This document shows, in pieces, positions 22,240 to 34,387 of a stretch of DNA of 64,000 nt. Below the pieces are notes generated by a model that saw only the letters and a program-made list of their open reading frames with translations, had not been told where the DNA came from and ran no database searches. The translations under genes were made by a program, and so were the position numbers. This DNA comes from Osedax frankpressi (taxonomy: Eukaryota > Annelida > Polychaeta > Sabellida > Siboglinidae): NCBI GenBank assembly GCA_964035775.1, contig OZ038312.1, positions 34,647,767 through 34,711,766 of the forward strand, read 5' to 3'. Position 1 is the stretch's first letter; every line of letters starts with the position of its first letter.

Positions 22240-25200
22240 ATGTGGAAAATATTACACTTTATTAATATCTAGAATAAATATAAACACTGTGAAGTATTTA
22301 TGAGGATAGCTCCATTTCCGCTGTGAGCATTTGTTTATTAAGAAATAATAATAAAATCTCGTTATTGAATTTTGTTCTTATGGTCCCTGAACTCAGCCGA
22401 CAAGGCTACATTTGGTGACAGCGGTGGGATCATAAACAATCATTAGCTCACAGATAGGGAGAAAACTACAAGAAAACTATATATGGTGGAAAGACTTCAT
22501 ACTGCGCTACAATCACATATGGGAAATGAACTGCAGAAGACAAGACAACTCTAAACGGTAGAAAGATTTCATATGGCGATACAATCGCAGACTGAGAGAA
22601 ATATTACTTATCATAACCTATAATCATAATGACACAGGTTGATATATTCTATGATACATTGTGAAGCGAACATTATCCATAGTTAATCTTTTTAAATGTA
22701 TTTTGTGTGAGATAAATCGTATATTACCGTAAGTATAAATATAGTATTAACTACTATACAATTACACTATACAATTACTACTATACAATTAAATATAGTA
22801 ATTTAATAATATATTTATTATATATTAAATTATATTTATTCCTATTGTTATTTATCATGGTTAGTATATATATATTCGTAATTTTACAAAGTTAAAGTAC
22901 TATGGCCGGTACTGTGACTGATAATAAAAATATAAAAATAGGAGTATTTGGCGATTCGTCATATGCTAAATTAAGTATATATTAAGAGATTGAAGAACAA
23001 TCGTACTACGTTATATTTATTGTACCACTTAACAGGGCAAGCTAGAGTCGAAATTTGAATGTTAGGAGATGACCTCACAAAAGTAGATAAGATCAAAATA
23101 GCGTTATGCGATAGATTTGAGTTCGAAAGTAGTGTGAATGAAATACTATTTAGAATTATACAAAACAGGGCATGGAGGAAGGGTTAATAGAATACTTGGA
23201 TTTAATGCTATGATTAGGACCATAATTAAAACAACTAGAAGAAGAGTGGGAAGGAATAGTGATAGAAATCATAAGGAAAAATAAAGCATAACAAAAAAAT
23301 TAGATCTAGTGAGTTAAGAAGGAGTCTTATAAATAAATCAGTTAGATTTCTAGGACATATAATTTCAGAAGATGGAATAGCAACCGATGTTGAGAAACTA
23401 AAAGTAGTTCGAGATTGGGAAAAACCGCGTACGATTATACAATTATATTCTTTTAAAGGTTTTGCGTCCTATTATAGTAAATCCATACCTAAATTTTCTA
23501 GTATATGTAGACCATTACATGAATTAATTATAGAAAAGAATAAATAACTAGGCAAAGTAGTAGGCAGAAGATCAAGTACTAAGATTGCATATGTGTGGAA
23601 TATAGAAGCATTATAAGATTTCGAGAAAATAAAACTATTTTCAACCCCAATACTGGGATACCCAAATTATCATATGAAATTTAGATGAGACATAGATGCA
23701 TCAGATTATGGGTTAAGTGCCGTTTTGAGCCAGGAAAGAAAATGAAAAATGAGGGTAATATCTTATGCTAGTAAATCGGTACCAAAAGGTTGGGGGAAAC
23801 CTGAGTATTCTTCTAAGAGGTTAGAGTTTAATGCACTGGCATAGGCAGTAACAAATAAATGTAATCATTATTTGAATGGTATTGAGTATGATGTATATAT
23901 CCGTAATATTATATTGTCATATATAAATTCAACACATAAATTAAGTGCATATGAACAAAGAGGAGTTTCAAAATTAGCACCTTTCAAACTAAATGATATA
24001 TATAGAAATGAAAGGAGAACGTAAACGCGGATGCATTATCTAGATTAAATACTGTAGAACTTAGTTCGAAGGGTTTGGTTGTTCTAGATAAAATAAGTAA
24101 TAATATGGGGATATAGATTTAATACCAATGCTAAGTAGAGAGGAAATAATATGTAAGCAAAAAGAGGATGATGAACTGAATATATTACGGGGAAAAGTAA
24201 AAAAAAGGATTAATACAAAATTTGAAATCATAGAGGGCATTAATTTGCTAATAGGTGGGGCAATGAAGCATGTAGGATAATCATGATACCAATATCTAAA
24301 TATTCCAGATATTAGAAGGAATACAAGATGGATGTGGTCACCAAGGTATAGAAAGGGTAATACATAGAGTTAATGCATAGAGTTAATGCATAGAGTTAAT
24401 GCATAGAGTTAATGCATAGAGTTAATGCATAGAGTTAATGCATAGAGTTAATACATAGAGTTAATACATAGAGTTAATACATAGAGTTGATACATAGAGT
24501 TGATACATAGAGTTGATACATAGAGTTGATACATAGAGTTGATACATAGAGTTAATACATAGAGTTAATACATAGAGTTAATACATAGAGTTAATACATA
24601 GAGTTAATACATAGAGTTAATACATAGAGTTAATACATAGAGTTAATACATAGAGTTAATACATAGAGTTAATACATAGAGTTAATACATAGAGTTAATA
24701 CATAGAGTTAATACATAGAGTTAATACATAGAGTTAATACATAGAGTTAATACATAGAGTTAATACATAGAGTTAATACATAGAGTTAATACATAGAGTT
24801 AATACATAGAGTTAATACATAGAGTTAATACATAGAGTTAATACATAGAGTTAATACATAGAGTTAATACATAGAGTTAATACATAGAGTTAATACATAG
24901 AGTTAATACATAGAGTTAATACATAGAGTTAATACATAGAGTTAATACATAGAGTTAATACATAGAGTTAATACATAGAGTTAATACATAGAGTTAATAC
25001 ATAGAGTTAATACATAGAGTTAATACATAGAGTTAATACATAGAGTTAATACATAGAGTTAATACATAGAGTTAATGAATAGAGTTAATGAATAGAGTTA
25101 ATGAATAGAGTTAATGAATAGAGTTAATACATAGAGTTAATACATAGAGTTAATACATAGAGTTAATACATAGAGTTAATACATAGAGTTAATACATAGA

Positions 25201-28030
25201 GTTAATACATATAGTTAATACATAGAGTTAATACATAGAGTTAATACATAGAGTTAATACATAGAGTTAATACATAGAGTTAATACATAGAGTTAATACA
25301 TAGAGTTAATACATAGAGTTAATACATAGAGTTAATACATAGAGTTAATACATAGAGTTAATACATAGAGTTAATACATAGAGTTAATACATAGAGTTAA
25401 TACATAGAGTTAATACATAGAGTTAATACATAGAGTTAATACATAGAGTTAATACATAGAGTTAATACATAGAGTTAATACATAGAGTTAATACATAGAG
25501 TTAATACATAGAGTTAATACATAGAGTTAATACATAGAGTTAATACATAGAGTTAATACATAGAGTTAATACATAGAGTTAATACATAGAGTTAATACAT
25601 AGAGTTAATACATAGAGTTAATACATAGAGTTAATACATAGAGTTAATACATAGAGTTAATACATAGAGTTAATACATAGAGTTAATACATAGAGTTAAT
25701 ACATAGAGTTAATACATAGAGTTAATACATAGAGTTAATACATAGAGTTAATACATAGAGTTAATACATAGAGTTAATACATAGAGTTAATACATAGAGT
25801 TAATACATAGAGTTAATACATAGAGTTAATACATAGAGTTAATACATAGAGTTAATACATAGAGTTAATACATAGAGTTAATACATAGAGTTAATACATA
25901 GAGTTAATACATAGAGTTAATACATAGAGTTAATACATAGAGTTAATACATAGAGTTAATACATAGAGTTAATACATAGAGTTAATACATAGAGTTAATA
26001 CATAGAGTTAATACATAGAGTTAATACATAGAGTTAATACATAGAGTTAATACATAGAGTTAATACATAGAGTTAATACATAGAGTTAATACATAGAGTT
26101 AATACATAGAGTTAATACATAGAGTTAATACATAGAGTTAATACATAGAGTTAATACATAGAGTTAATACATAGAGTTAATACATAGAGTTAATACATAG
26201 AGTTAATACATAGAGTTAATACATAGAGTTAATACATAGAGTTAATACATAGAGTTAATACATAGAGTTAATACATAGAGTTAATACATAGAGTTAATAC
26301 ATAGAGTTAATACATAGAGTTAATACATAGAGTTAATACATAGAGTTAATACATAGAGTTAATACATAGAGTTAATACATAGAGTTAATACATAGAGTTA
26401 ATACATAGAGTTAATACATAGAGTTAATACATAGAGTTAATACATAGAGTTAATACATAGAGTTAATACATAGAGTTAATACATAGAGTTAATACATAGA
26501 GTTAATACATAGAGTTAATACATAGAGTTAATACATAGAGTTAATACATAGAGTTAATACATAGAGTTAATACATAGAGTTAATACATAGAGTTAATACA
26601 TAGAGTTAATACATAGAGTTAATACATAGAGTTAATACATAGAGTTAATACATAGAGTTAATACATAGAGTTAATACATAGAGTTAATACATAGAGTTAA
26701 TACATAGAGTTAATACATAGAGTTAATACATAGAGTTAATACATAGAGTTAATACATAGAGTTAATACATAGAGTTAATACATAGAGTTAATACATAGAG
26801 TTAATACATAGAGTTAATACATAGAGTTAATACATAGAGTTAATACATAGAGTTAATACATAGAGTTAATACATAGAGTTAATACATAGAGTTAATACAT
26901 AGAGTTAATACATAGAGTTAATACATAGAGTTAATACATAGAGTTAATACATAGAGTTAATACATAGAGTTAATACATAGAGTTAATACATAGAGTTAAT
27001 ACATAGAGTTAATACATAGAGTTAATACATAGAGTTAATACATAGAGTTAATACATAGAGTTAATACATAGAGTTAATACATAGAGTTAATACATAGAGT
27101 TAATACATAGAGTTAATACATAGAGTTAATACATAGAGTTAATACATAGAGTTAATACATAGAGTTAATACATAGAGTTAATACATAGAGTTAATACATA
27201 GAGTTAATACATAGAGTTAATACATAGAGTTAATACATAGAGTTAATACATAGAGTTAATACATAGAGTTAATACATAGAGTTAATACATAGAGTTAATA
27301 CATAGAGTTAATACATAGAGTTAATACATAGAGTTAATACATAGAGTTAATACATAGAGTTAATACATAGAGTTAATACATAGAGTTAATACATAGAGTT
27401 AATACATAGAGTTAATACATAGAGTTAATACATAGAGTTAATACATAGAGTTAATACATAGAGTTAATACATAGAGTTAATACATAGAGTTAATACATAG
27501 AGTTAATACATAGAGTTAATACATAGAGTTAATACATAGAGTTAATACATAGAGTTAATACATAGAGTTAATACATAGAGTTAATACATAGAGTTAATAC
27601 ATAGAGTTAATACATAGAGTTAATACATAGAGTTAATACATAGAGTTAATACATAGAGTTAATACATAGAGTTAATACATAGAGTTAATACATAGAGTTA
27701 ATACATAGAGTTAATACAAAGAGTTAATTTAGAAATGAATTGGAAATGGAAATATAGATATATCAGTTAATATAGCAGTCAACCTAAATGAGTTAATACA
27801 TACATATAATACACTAGAATATTCATCCACTGGACGAATATACCAGTATACTACCATTCTTCCTAATGTTCGGAAGAGAAGAGAGAATACCTATAGAACA
27901 GAAAATATTAGGAAACACAAATAGATGACTGTGTAAAAGGGATACGGAAGATGAGGATTGATATTAAGTATATATTAAACGTAGCCTTAGAAAAAGCATG
28001 GTAGACCAAGAGTGATGGTATAAATAGTTG
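22240..28030 (+). mobile_element. Ty3/gypsy LTR retrotransposon fossil, broken, holding a satellite
   Basis: Ty3/gypsy family fossil in + orientation. Parts: a likely 5' LTR remnant of about 170 bp ending near 22411; a primer-binding-like stretch next to it (about 22412-22430); a short gag-like trace near 22900; reverse transcriptase and RNase H traces at about 23300-24080; the integrase zinc-binding region near 24310-24366; then the 13-bp array; then the end of integrase at about 27730-28030. No 3' LTR was recognised. It is clearly broken, with many breaks (more than ten judged by eye), and looks old. The satellite is the only large foreign block within it. Confidence 0.82.
24367..27720. repeat. 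13-bp satellite array GAGTTAATACATA, 258 units
   Basis: An uninterrupted tandem array of GAGTTAATACATA. The first GAGTTA starts at 24367 and the next one after the array at 27721; the difference, 3354, is exactly 258 x 13, so there is no net indel. Variants are clustered: six GAGTTAATGCATA units (24367-24444), five GAGTTGATACATA units (24484-24548), four GAGTTAATGAATA units near 25070-25120, and one ATAGTTAATACAT change near 25209. The rest is nearly homogeneous, pointing to recent expansion. The period is not a multiple of three and each frame contains stops, so it is non-coding. Confidence 0.97.
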
Positions 28031-28439
28031 GTTAATAATATATAATCATTATATATAATCAACATGATTATATATCATAGTTAACAAGTAATGCATGTAT
28101 TGGAAAAAAGATTGCCACAAGTTTTGAATCCCATATATTCCGCAAACACTATATGAAAACATCGAATATATATATACAATACCAATACAATAATTCCTTG
28201 AAACTATTACTCTAAATAATGACATAAATCCACTGAATCTAAGGTACTTTACAGCTAAAATCAACAAATAGACTCATTTTCAAATATCTCTACCTCACAT
28301 TATAGGCAACAAATAATATTATATAGAGCTTGTATTTATTAAATATATGGAAAGAGAGACTACTAGATAGTTATTCAAAAGAAGTGTTATATCTAATAAT
28401 ATTGGAAATAAGTGATAGTATACTGAATGAAGTAAATAA
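28031..28439. other. Spacer, nothing recognised
   Basis: AT-rich sequence between the gypsy fossil and an RT fragment. A 72-codon - strand frame at 28049-28267 has no recognisable domain. Confidence 0.4.
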
Positions 28440-29165
28440 TCTATTAAAATCAGACACTATCCCGGACGATTACCCAATTAGAACAAACTTATAAACTAGC
28501 TGTACTCAATCAAGACAACATCAGAATTGTCGAAGATTTAGACGAATATCAATTAAAGATGCCACAAGAATCCAATCGCTATATAGAAGATTTTCAAGAA
28601 AAGCAGTCCGCAAAATATTTGGTCACATAAACCAAAACTTTACTGGTTGTTTAAGCTGCATTAAAGAGTTTTCGAATCCTGTTAATAACTATACAGGCTC
28701 ACAGACATATGCGAATATTGATTGGGATATTTTAAATGAAGATGGGATGTTAATTGGAGCTTTTTCTAAATCAGAAATCATCAATTAGCTCAAATGGACA
28801 AATATATACAACCTTAGGAATGTTTATGATTGACTATATTCATCGGTAATTACCAGACAGTAAAGTAATACTTATCGAGGTAATATTTGAAGCCATTCAC
28901 AGAATTGGTATACAATTATGCTGGAAAATCAACAAAATTGTTCTTATGCACAAAAGGCTCGAATGAAATGTATTCAAATTTCCGCCCCATAAGCATACTA
29001 CCGACAATGTACAAGTTATATTCTGGACTTTTATCTAATAAGTTAATTAGTATTTCTAACAAAAAACCTGGATATTACATGAACAAAAGGGGTTATTATC
29101 ATTTCTAAAGGGAATTAAACTGATCGGATGTTTTTTATCTCTTGATCAATTTGCATGCTACCGAT
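28440..29165 (+). mobile_element. LINE reverse transcriptase fragment (clade uncertain)
   Basis: Around 28560-28640 the + strand reads RRFSRKAVRKIFGHI, like the linker just before the RT domain of several LINE clades. At 28960-29060 it reads YSNFRPISILPTMYKLYSGL, the 'NfRPIs.lpt.yKl.sgl' RT motif 1-2 region. The motif style differs from the CR1-like copies elsewhere in the window and is nearer to R2/NeSL-type elements, but that is a guess. Several in-frame stops; the rest of the RT (FADD box) is missing. Confidence 0.6.
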
Positions 29166-30540
29166 CTTCAGCAAAGCTTTTATACAACATTGTATTACAT
29201 ATTGCTCGTAGGATATATATCCTAAGGATTAATATCATATATTATAGATTATACTTTGTGTATTAATCTAGAATGTACTGTATATAACTTAATTAAAGTA
29301 GGAAGTAACTTTTTTTCATCTTAATAATTTTAGCTTGTAAATAAGAGTTATAGATACTTTCGACATCTTAGATTTTACAGATAACCTATTATCAATATTT
29401 TCTAATAAAATATATAATTATATTTGCATAATCAGATAATAAACTATATATTAGTATTTTAATTTTTTTAAATTTGCTCATTCAATCTGAACCAGGACAC
29501 ATCTACTTTTCATGCCCACTTTGCTGAAATTTCACTGTAGTCTACATCTACAACTCTCGCATTTACTTGATTACCTGTCTAAATGTATTTCAGTGATTTA
29601 AAGAAGTTGAATGCAAGAAATACGTTGAATCATAGGATAATTATAAAAAAATTGAATATTATTGTATTTCAGTGCCTTTAAAGAAATATATTTTAATAAT
29701 GCTATCTCCGAACTATACTCTCTCATTCAATGTATATGTAGAGTTGACGTTATTCTTTATAAAGAACTTCTTTGCTAGATAAATCCTAGTAAGTTTTTAT
29801 TCATATTTCATTTATTAGTTTTATAATGTTATCGTTTTTAGTGTTTTATTGTTTATAATCTCTATATTTATGCTGTTTTTATATATACAATTGTTTATTT
29901 TTTCCTTGTTTTTACCTTCTCGCTATTGTATCTTTCATTTTAACTAGATTCATATTTTCTTACTTACTTATCTATCATTTTAAATTTATATCATTTAAAA
30001 AAAGTGAAATAAATTGTTGTAATTACTTTTATTATTAAACTGTTATTTAATTTTAAATATTTATACTATTTTCTTCAGATGCATATATTAGAATGATTTT
30101 ATTATTATTTTTTTATCAATATCAATGACCATTAAAGAGACTTTTAATAGACAACGATTACCAAATCAATATCTATAGAATTATTATGATCATAACAAAA
30201 TAACTACATATATCATAACTATAATAACTACACCTAAAAAAAAATCTCAGATACCTCCCCGTGTTTCTTTCTATCTCCACAATATATCAACAAATTCATT
30301 GAATTACCAACCAAATTAATCAATTTTTATACTAAATTAACTATGAATTTTTCAGCTACGATATTCAGTTAAGTTCTCTCAATACTCTTCATTCTAACTC
30401 TTTTAATCTTACTTTATACACACAATTTTTCTAAATATTCGTAAAATCACTGAAGCGAATCAATATATACAAATACTCACCGATTTCTATGAAACATATT
30501 TATTTTATTTCTTTTTCTTTTCTTCACAAATCATTATAGT
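29166..30540. other. AT-rich spacer, nothing recognised
   Basis: No coding trace longer than background and no tandem array. A few T-rich stretches could be decayed LINE 3' sequence. Confidence 0.4.
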
Positions 30541-30551
30541 TACATATTACC

Positions 30552-30755
30552 ATGTCTATTACATCATGCATCCACTGTAATATTGCATTATCCACCGAAA
30601 ATGATTACGTGACATGTAGGTGTAAACCTAGTATTCATCATAAATGTCTACATCCATACAAAAGTCTACCCTACACATGGATAAATAGCAATCTGCAATC
30701 CTGCACTTATATATATTTACATAGCGCGCAATTATCCTATGTTTTCAATAGATAA
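30552..30755 (+). mobile_element. LINE ORF1 zinc-finger (PHD-like) N-terminal fragment
   Basis: 67-codon frame: CIHCNIALSTENDYVTCRC, HHKCLHPYKSLPYTWI, ending at Cys near the expected 'C..C'. The C-x2-C, C-x-C, H-x2-C spacing and the following W match the PHD-like finger at the start of CR1/L2-type ORF1 proteins; similar blocks occur at 39975 and near 61000. Only this N-terminal piece is present before other sequence takes over. Confidence 0.5.
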
Positions 30756-30939
30756 ATGTAAAGTAACTTTTATCCTGTCAATCACAAAGGTCAACTCTAG
30801 ATAAATCTTGATATTGTTTAATGAGGACCGAATTGTCTCTATTTCTATACATATATTTCAAAGATACTAAGGAATAGTAAATAAATAAAAAAAACCTTGA
30901 TTGTTGAAATGTAGACCCCTAATTATTTAAAAAATAAAT

Positions 30940-31965
30940 ATGGCAATTAGATTTACTGACGTACAAGTTTTATTTATAATAAATAAGTGGAAGGAAGATA
31001 CATTAAACAAGGCAATATCAAGCAATGCCGTCAAATTGGGCAATATTCAAGAAGAGTTTAATAAAGAGTTTGGAGCTAGTATTACCGTACTGCAGGTCCA
31101 AACAAAAATAAAATATTTGAAAAAAAAATATAGCGAAGTTAGTATATACAATATAATTATAATTTAACAAACAATATATATATATATAATTTAACAAACA
31201 ATATATATATATATATGTATAATAGAATATATTGCAGAATATTATATTACGATATATATTAAATATAATTTACTATAAATAAAATTTTTTATTTGTATGC
31301 AATTCATAAAAATATCTATAATTTTAATAATTTTTAAGCCTAAAATGTATCAATCGAATTTAAGGGATCCGACTATTTAAAGAGGAGCGGTGTAGATATA
31401 GAGTCTGCACCATTTGCTCCTCTTTATGATAAATTAAATGAATTCCTCGGTATAAGAGATATTCATAGGTCAATATTGATGATAGAGAGAAATAAACCTA
31501 TAAGAGGTTTTATTAATAATTTAAAATACTAATTAATCTATAAGATATACATATAATTCTTAAGCTTATAATAACATATGATGTAACAATTTAGTTATTC
31601 AAAGAGAAAGATTAGTAAATTGTCCTTTATCGAATATGAGGAGTACTAAAATTATAAACATGGAAAGTTCGTCGCACCAGATTCCTCTACTTTCCGAATA
31701 AACACCAAAGCGACGGAAAAATTCCATTGACAACAACATTGATAAGTAAATATTCAGTAAATTTTATCTTTGTATTATTACTAAAATGTAGATCAAATGT
31801 AATTAAAAATATATATTAATTAAATACAGGCTAATTGAATTAAGAAAAAGTGGCTCAGATTCTTCAGTAATCATTGATATGGCTAAAACTATTAGAGAAA
31901 TGTCTTCAAAAATGTCTGAAATACATGATATGGTAAAAGACATTTCTCTAAACAAAAAGGATTAG
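30940..31965 (+). CDS. PIF/Harbinger Myb/SANT-like DNA-binding protein (one stop)
   Basis: Second gene of a PIF/Harbinger transposon, whose product normally binds DNA and helps import the transposase. Exon 1 30940-31137: MAIRFTDVQVLFIINKWKED to YLKKKYSEV, a Myb/SANT-like domain. Exon 2 from 31365: GSDYLKRSGVDIESAPFAPL and LNEFLGIRDIH. Exon 3 ends at 31745 and has SSHQIPLLSE, an in-frame TAA at 31699-31701, then TPKRRKNSIDNNID. Exon 4 31830-31965 reads LIELRKSGSDSSVIIDMAK and a helical, probably coiled-coil tail ending NKKD-stop. Phases join between exons 3 and 4. The domain order is typical of Harbinger accessory proteins. One visible stop suggests moderate age. Confidence 0.72.
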
Positions 31966-32186
31966 TCTCGTCAACCTGGAATGTCTAAATAAGAAACTGT
32001 TGTACATAAAAATGTATGTCATTATTTGTAATAATTATTCAAGATAATTAATATAATTATAAAAGTTTTAAAAATACATTTAATAAAATAAATAACATAC
32101 AAATATTACAGATTCATTGAAAGATTACTAAAGATAATTTATTTGATTTATTGGATTTATTTTTGTATATATATTATAATAAATAT

Positions 32187-32555
32187 TCATAAAATACTGG
32201 TTATATAAGATCTCATATCATTATTATGACCTATAATCTCTGGTTCAATACCAATTTCATTCATTATGAAATCGTTATTCCAGGTAGGTAGGTTATTATC
32301 GCTATTATTAATACAAATATCATGTAAAATAAAACATGCAGTAATACAGCAATGGAGGTGGTGGAATTCTGTATCCTGCCTTTTCATTAAAATTCTCCAC
32401 CTACTTTTTAGTAGGCCAAAAGCCTGCTCAATAGACATCCTGGCACTGGAGTGTCTATTGTTGAATATAGTTTTCTCCGGGGATAAATTAATACCTGGCC
32501 AAGGTTTTACTAGCCAAGTTAATGACGGATAGGCAGCATCTCCAATTAAAACCAA
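32187..32555 (-). CDS. PIF/Harbinger DDE transposase, C-terminal half
   Basis: 123-codon open frame on the opposite strand to the Myb-like gene: LIGDAAYPSLTWLVKPWPG, FNNRHSSARMSIEQAFGLLK, RWRILMKR, then ITACFILHDICINN. These are the second Asp (GDAAYP) and the Glu (IEQAFG.LKSRWR) of the DDE_Tnp_4 catalytic triad and the closing LHDIC motif. The N-terminal half with the first Asp is not found between 32556 and 33140, so the copy is internally deleted. The convergent arrangement with the 30940-31965 gene fits one Harbinger element ending near 33215. Confidence 0.85.
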   Translation of the reverse strand: MVLIGDAAYPSLTWLVKPWPGINLSPEKTIFNNRHSSARMSIEQAFGLLKSRWRILMKRQDTEFHHLHCCITACFILHDICINNSDNNLPTWNNDFIMNEIGIEPEIIGHNNDMRSYITSIL

Positions 32556-33140
32556 GTTTATTTTACTTAAATAGAATATTAAAAATGTGTTGATAAAATA
32601 TAAACAATTAGGTTATTAAAAAGTTTTTATCTAACTATATTTACCATTATAAATATGCATTTTCTTAACTATCTTATATATAAAGAATCAATTTTTATTG
32701 TAAAATTAATATTATTACTTACATTATTTTTTAAATAATTTTAAAATCTATATTACATTTATGAAATAAAACAAATTATAAATATGCAAATTTTATGATA
32801 ATACATATTATAAAATAGTTTTTTAGTTTGCACTATTTTACAACGTGGGCATAGGAGACCCTTTATATTAGATTATAAAATATTAATGATACATTTTTGG
32901 ATTCATAAAAATTATCATAATATATCTAGAAATCGATATTTCATTAATTATATAAACTTGAATTTAATATATATACAACATTTAAAAATATATAAATATT
33001 ACTAACTGATAATCCATGATGTGTATACCGAATATATCAAATTATAATAATAAAACGAAATTATTTTTAAATAATAAAGTATGCAAATACTTATTGTTTA
33101 TTATTTACTAAAGCAGCAAATCAGAATGATTTTTAAAATT

Positions 33141-33215
33141 TATCCGATAAATTTTGTAGCACCTCTGTGGATAATTGTCACGTGACAATTATCCGATAAA
33201 GTTTTTAGCACCGCA
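33141..33215. repeat. Harbinger right terminus: palindrome plus repeated end motif
   Basis: A 26-bp perfect palindrome at 33169-33194 (half-site GGATAATTGTCAC, centre TCACGTGA). It is flanked by two copies of TATCCGATAAA(T/G)TTT(G/T)TAGCACC at 33141-33163 and 33190-33212, followed by GCACCCTT. It resembles a subterminal repeat and terminal inverted repeat of a Harbinger element, but I found no matching left end before 30940, so the assignment is inferred from position. Confidence 0.5.
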
Positions 33216-33241
33216 CCCTTAATAAACACATAGTCTCCATA

Positions 33242-34306
33242 ATGAACTCCCCATCATTCCAGTATATTTGCAAAAAGTGCACCACCATAGAACAACCCTT
33301 ACCAACAATTACAAATACCAACATCATTTCACCAAAAGAGTCTACTGGCATAACCATACTATTGACTGACATTAACTCACAGCTCAAATCTCATGATAAA
33401 ATACTCTCCAATATCATTAAACAACTGAACACAACTAACTCCAACATAATCAACAAATTAACAGAACTAACTAAACTTACCTCATATACAAGTTCCCAAT
33501 TCGACAAGCACTACACACAACTTAATAACACGCCAAACCTATCGTCTAATATTAACATCCCTCGACAAAGTGTTACTACATCCCCACCCAATACTCACAT
33601 TTCCACACCCAGTTACCAAAAACAAGGCAATTACATTCACCACAATCCTCCCCAATATATTCCAAGTTATCCCAGACACCCAATATTTCGCACATCATCA
33701 ACAAAACTATATCTCCCCTTGTCTCATAAAACCTCAACCCAACCTCTCATCAGCCGTCACCCACCATTCACCACCTCATCGCAATCAATTTCTCCGACAT
33801 CAAATTCCATTGTAATTGACAACCTGCATTCCAAACAAACCAATAAACCCTTTCTGGATGAACTGCTAAAATATACTCACATCTCTCCTAATGTCTCTCC
33901 TAATCTCTCCATACTGTCCCATAAAATTACAAATTCCCTAGCTATAATCTCATTTAAGTCTATCAACTCACTTCACACATTACAATCATATACAAATGAT
34001 ATAAAAAATGACTCCCGATTCTCTAACTTACATATTAGAAACCAGCGTACACCTAACCAAATAACTAGAGGCAGAATACTATATCATGCTACAAAATCCA
34101 GCCTCGCCCCTTCCAATCTAAAATCCACCTACAATAACTCTACCCACTGCTACGAACTTAGAAAGACTCTCAAAGGAAAAATTGACTGGCTATCACAACC
34201 CTATAACATAACTGACACACAATATAATAATTGGCATTCATCATATACTTCCTATATCAATACCTCCACTTCTACATCTCACTACCCTCCCAATCCTTCA
34301 ATCTGA
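33242..34306 (+). CDS. CR1-like LINE ORF1 (354 aa), open but 5'-truncated
   Basis: Uninterrupted frame of 354 codons. It opens with FQYICKKC, the last Cys pair of the PHD-like finger seen in other ORF1 copies of the window, so the start codon here is just the first Met left after 5' truncation. Then come a Ser/Thr/Asn-rich helical region (DKILSNIIKQLNTTNSNI), a proline/histidine-rich linker, and a conserved C-terminal block (ATKSSLAPSNLKSTYN and HCYELRKTLKGKIDWLSQPY). LINE ORF1 proteins bind RNA and act as nucleic-acid chaperones. Related sequence is visible on the - strand at about 56000-57000. The element begins within some 25 bases of the Harbinger terminus. Confidence 0.75.
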   Translation: MNSPSFQYICKKCTTIEQPLPTITNTNIISPKESTGITILLTDINSQLKSHDKILSNIIKQLNTTNSNIINKLTELTKLTSYTSSQFDKHYTQLNNTPNLSSNINIPRQSVTTSPPNTHISTPSYQKQGNYIHHNPPQYIPSYPRHPIFRTSSTKLYLPLSHKTSTQPLISRHPPFTTSSQSISPTSNSIVIDNLHSKQTNKPFLDELLKYTHISPNVSPNLSILSHKITNSLAIISFKSINSLHTLQSYTNDIKNDSRFSNLHIRNQRTPNQITRGRILYHATKSSLAPSNLKSTYNNSTHCYELRKTLKGKIDWLSQPYNITDTQYNNWHSSYTSYINTSTSTSHYPPNPSI

Positions 34307-34387
34307 CTAACTTCCCCCAACCCACTCACAAATAAAAATAAACCATCTTCGATCATACCACCACCTTTACATTCCTTCAAGATACCG

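Noticed and set aside
24367-27720. CRISPR-like array
   Set aside because: A 13-bp unit repeats head to tail without spacers in a eukaryotic context; it is a satellite.
24367-27720. Centromeric satellite
   Set aside because: The unit is very short and the array is bounded within one mobile element; nothing indicates centromere function.
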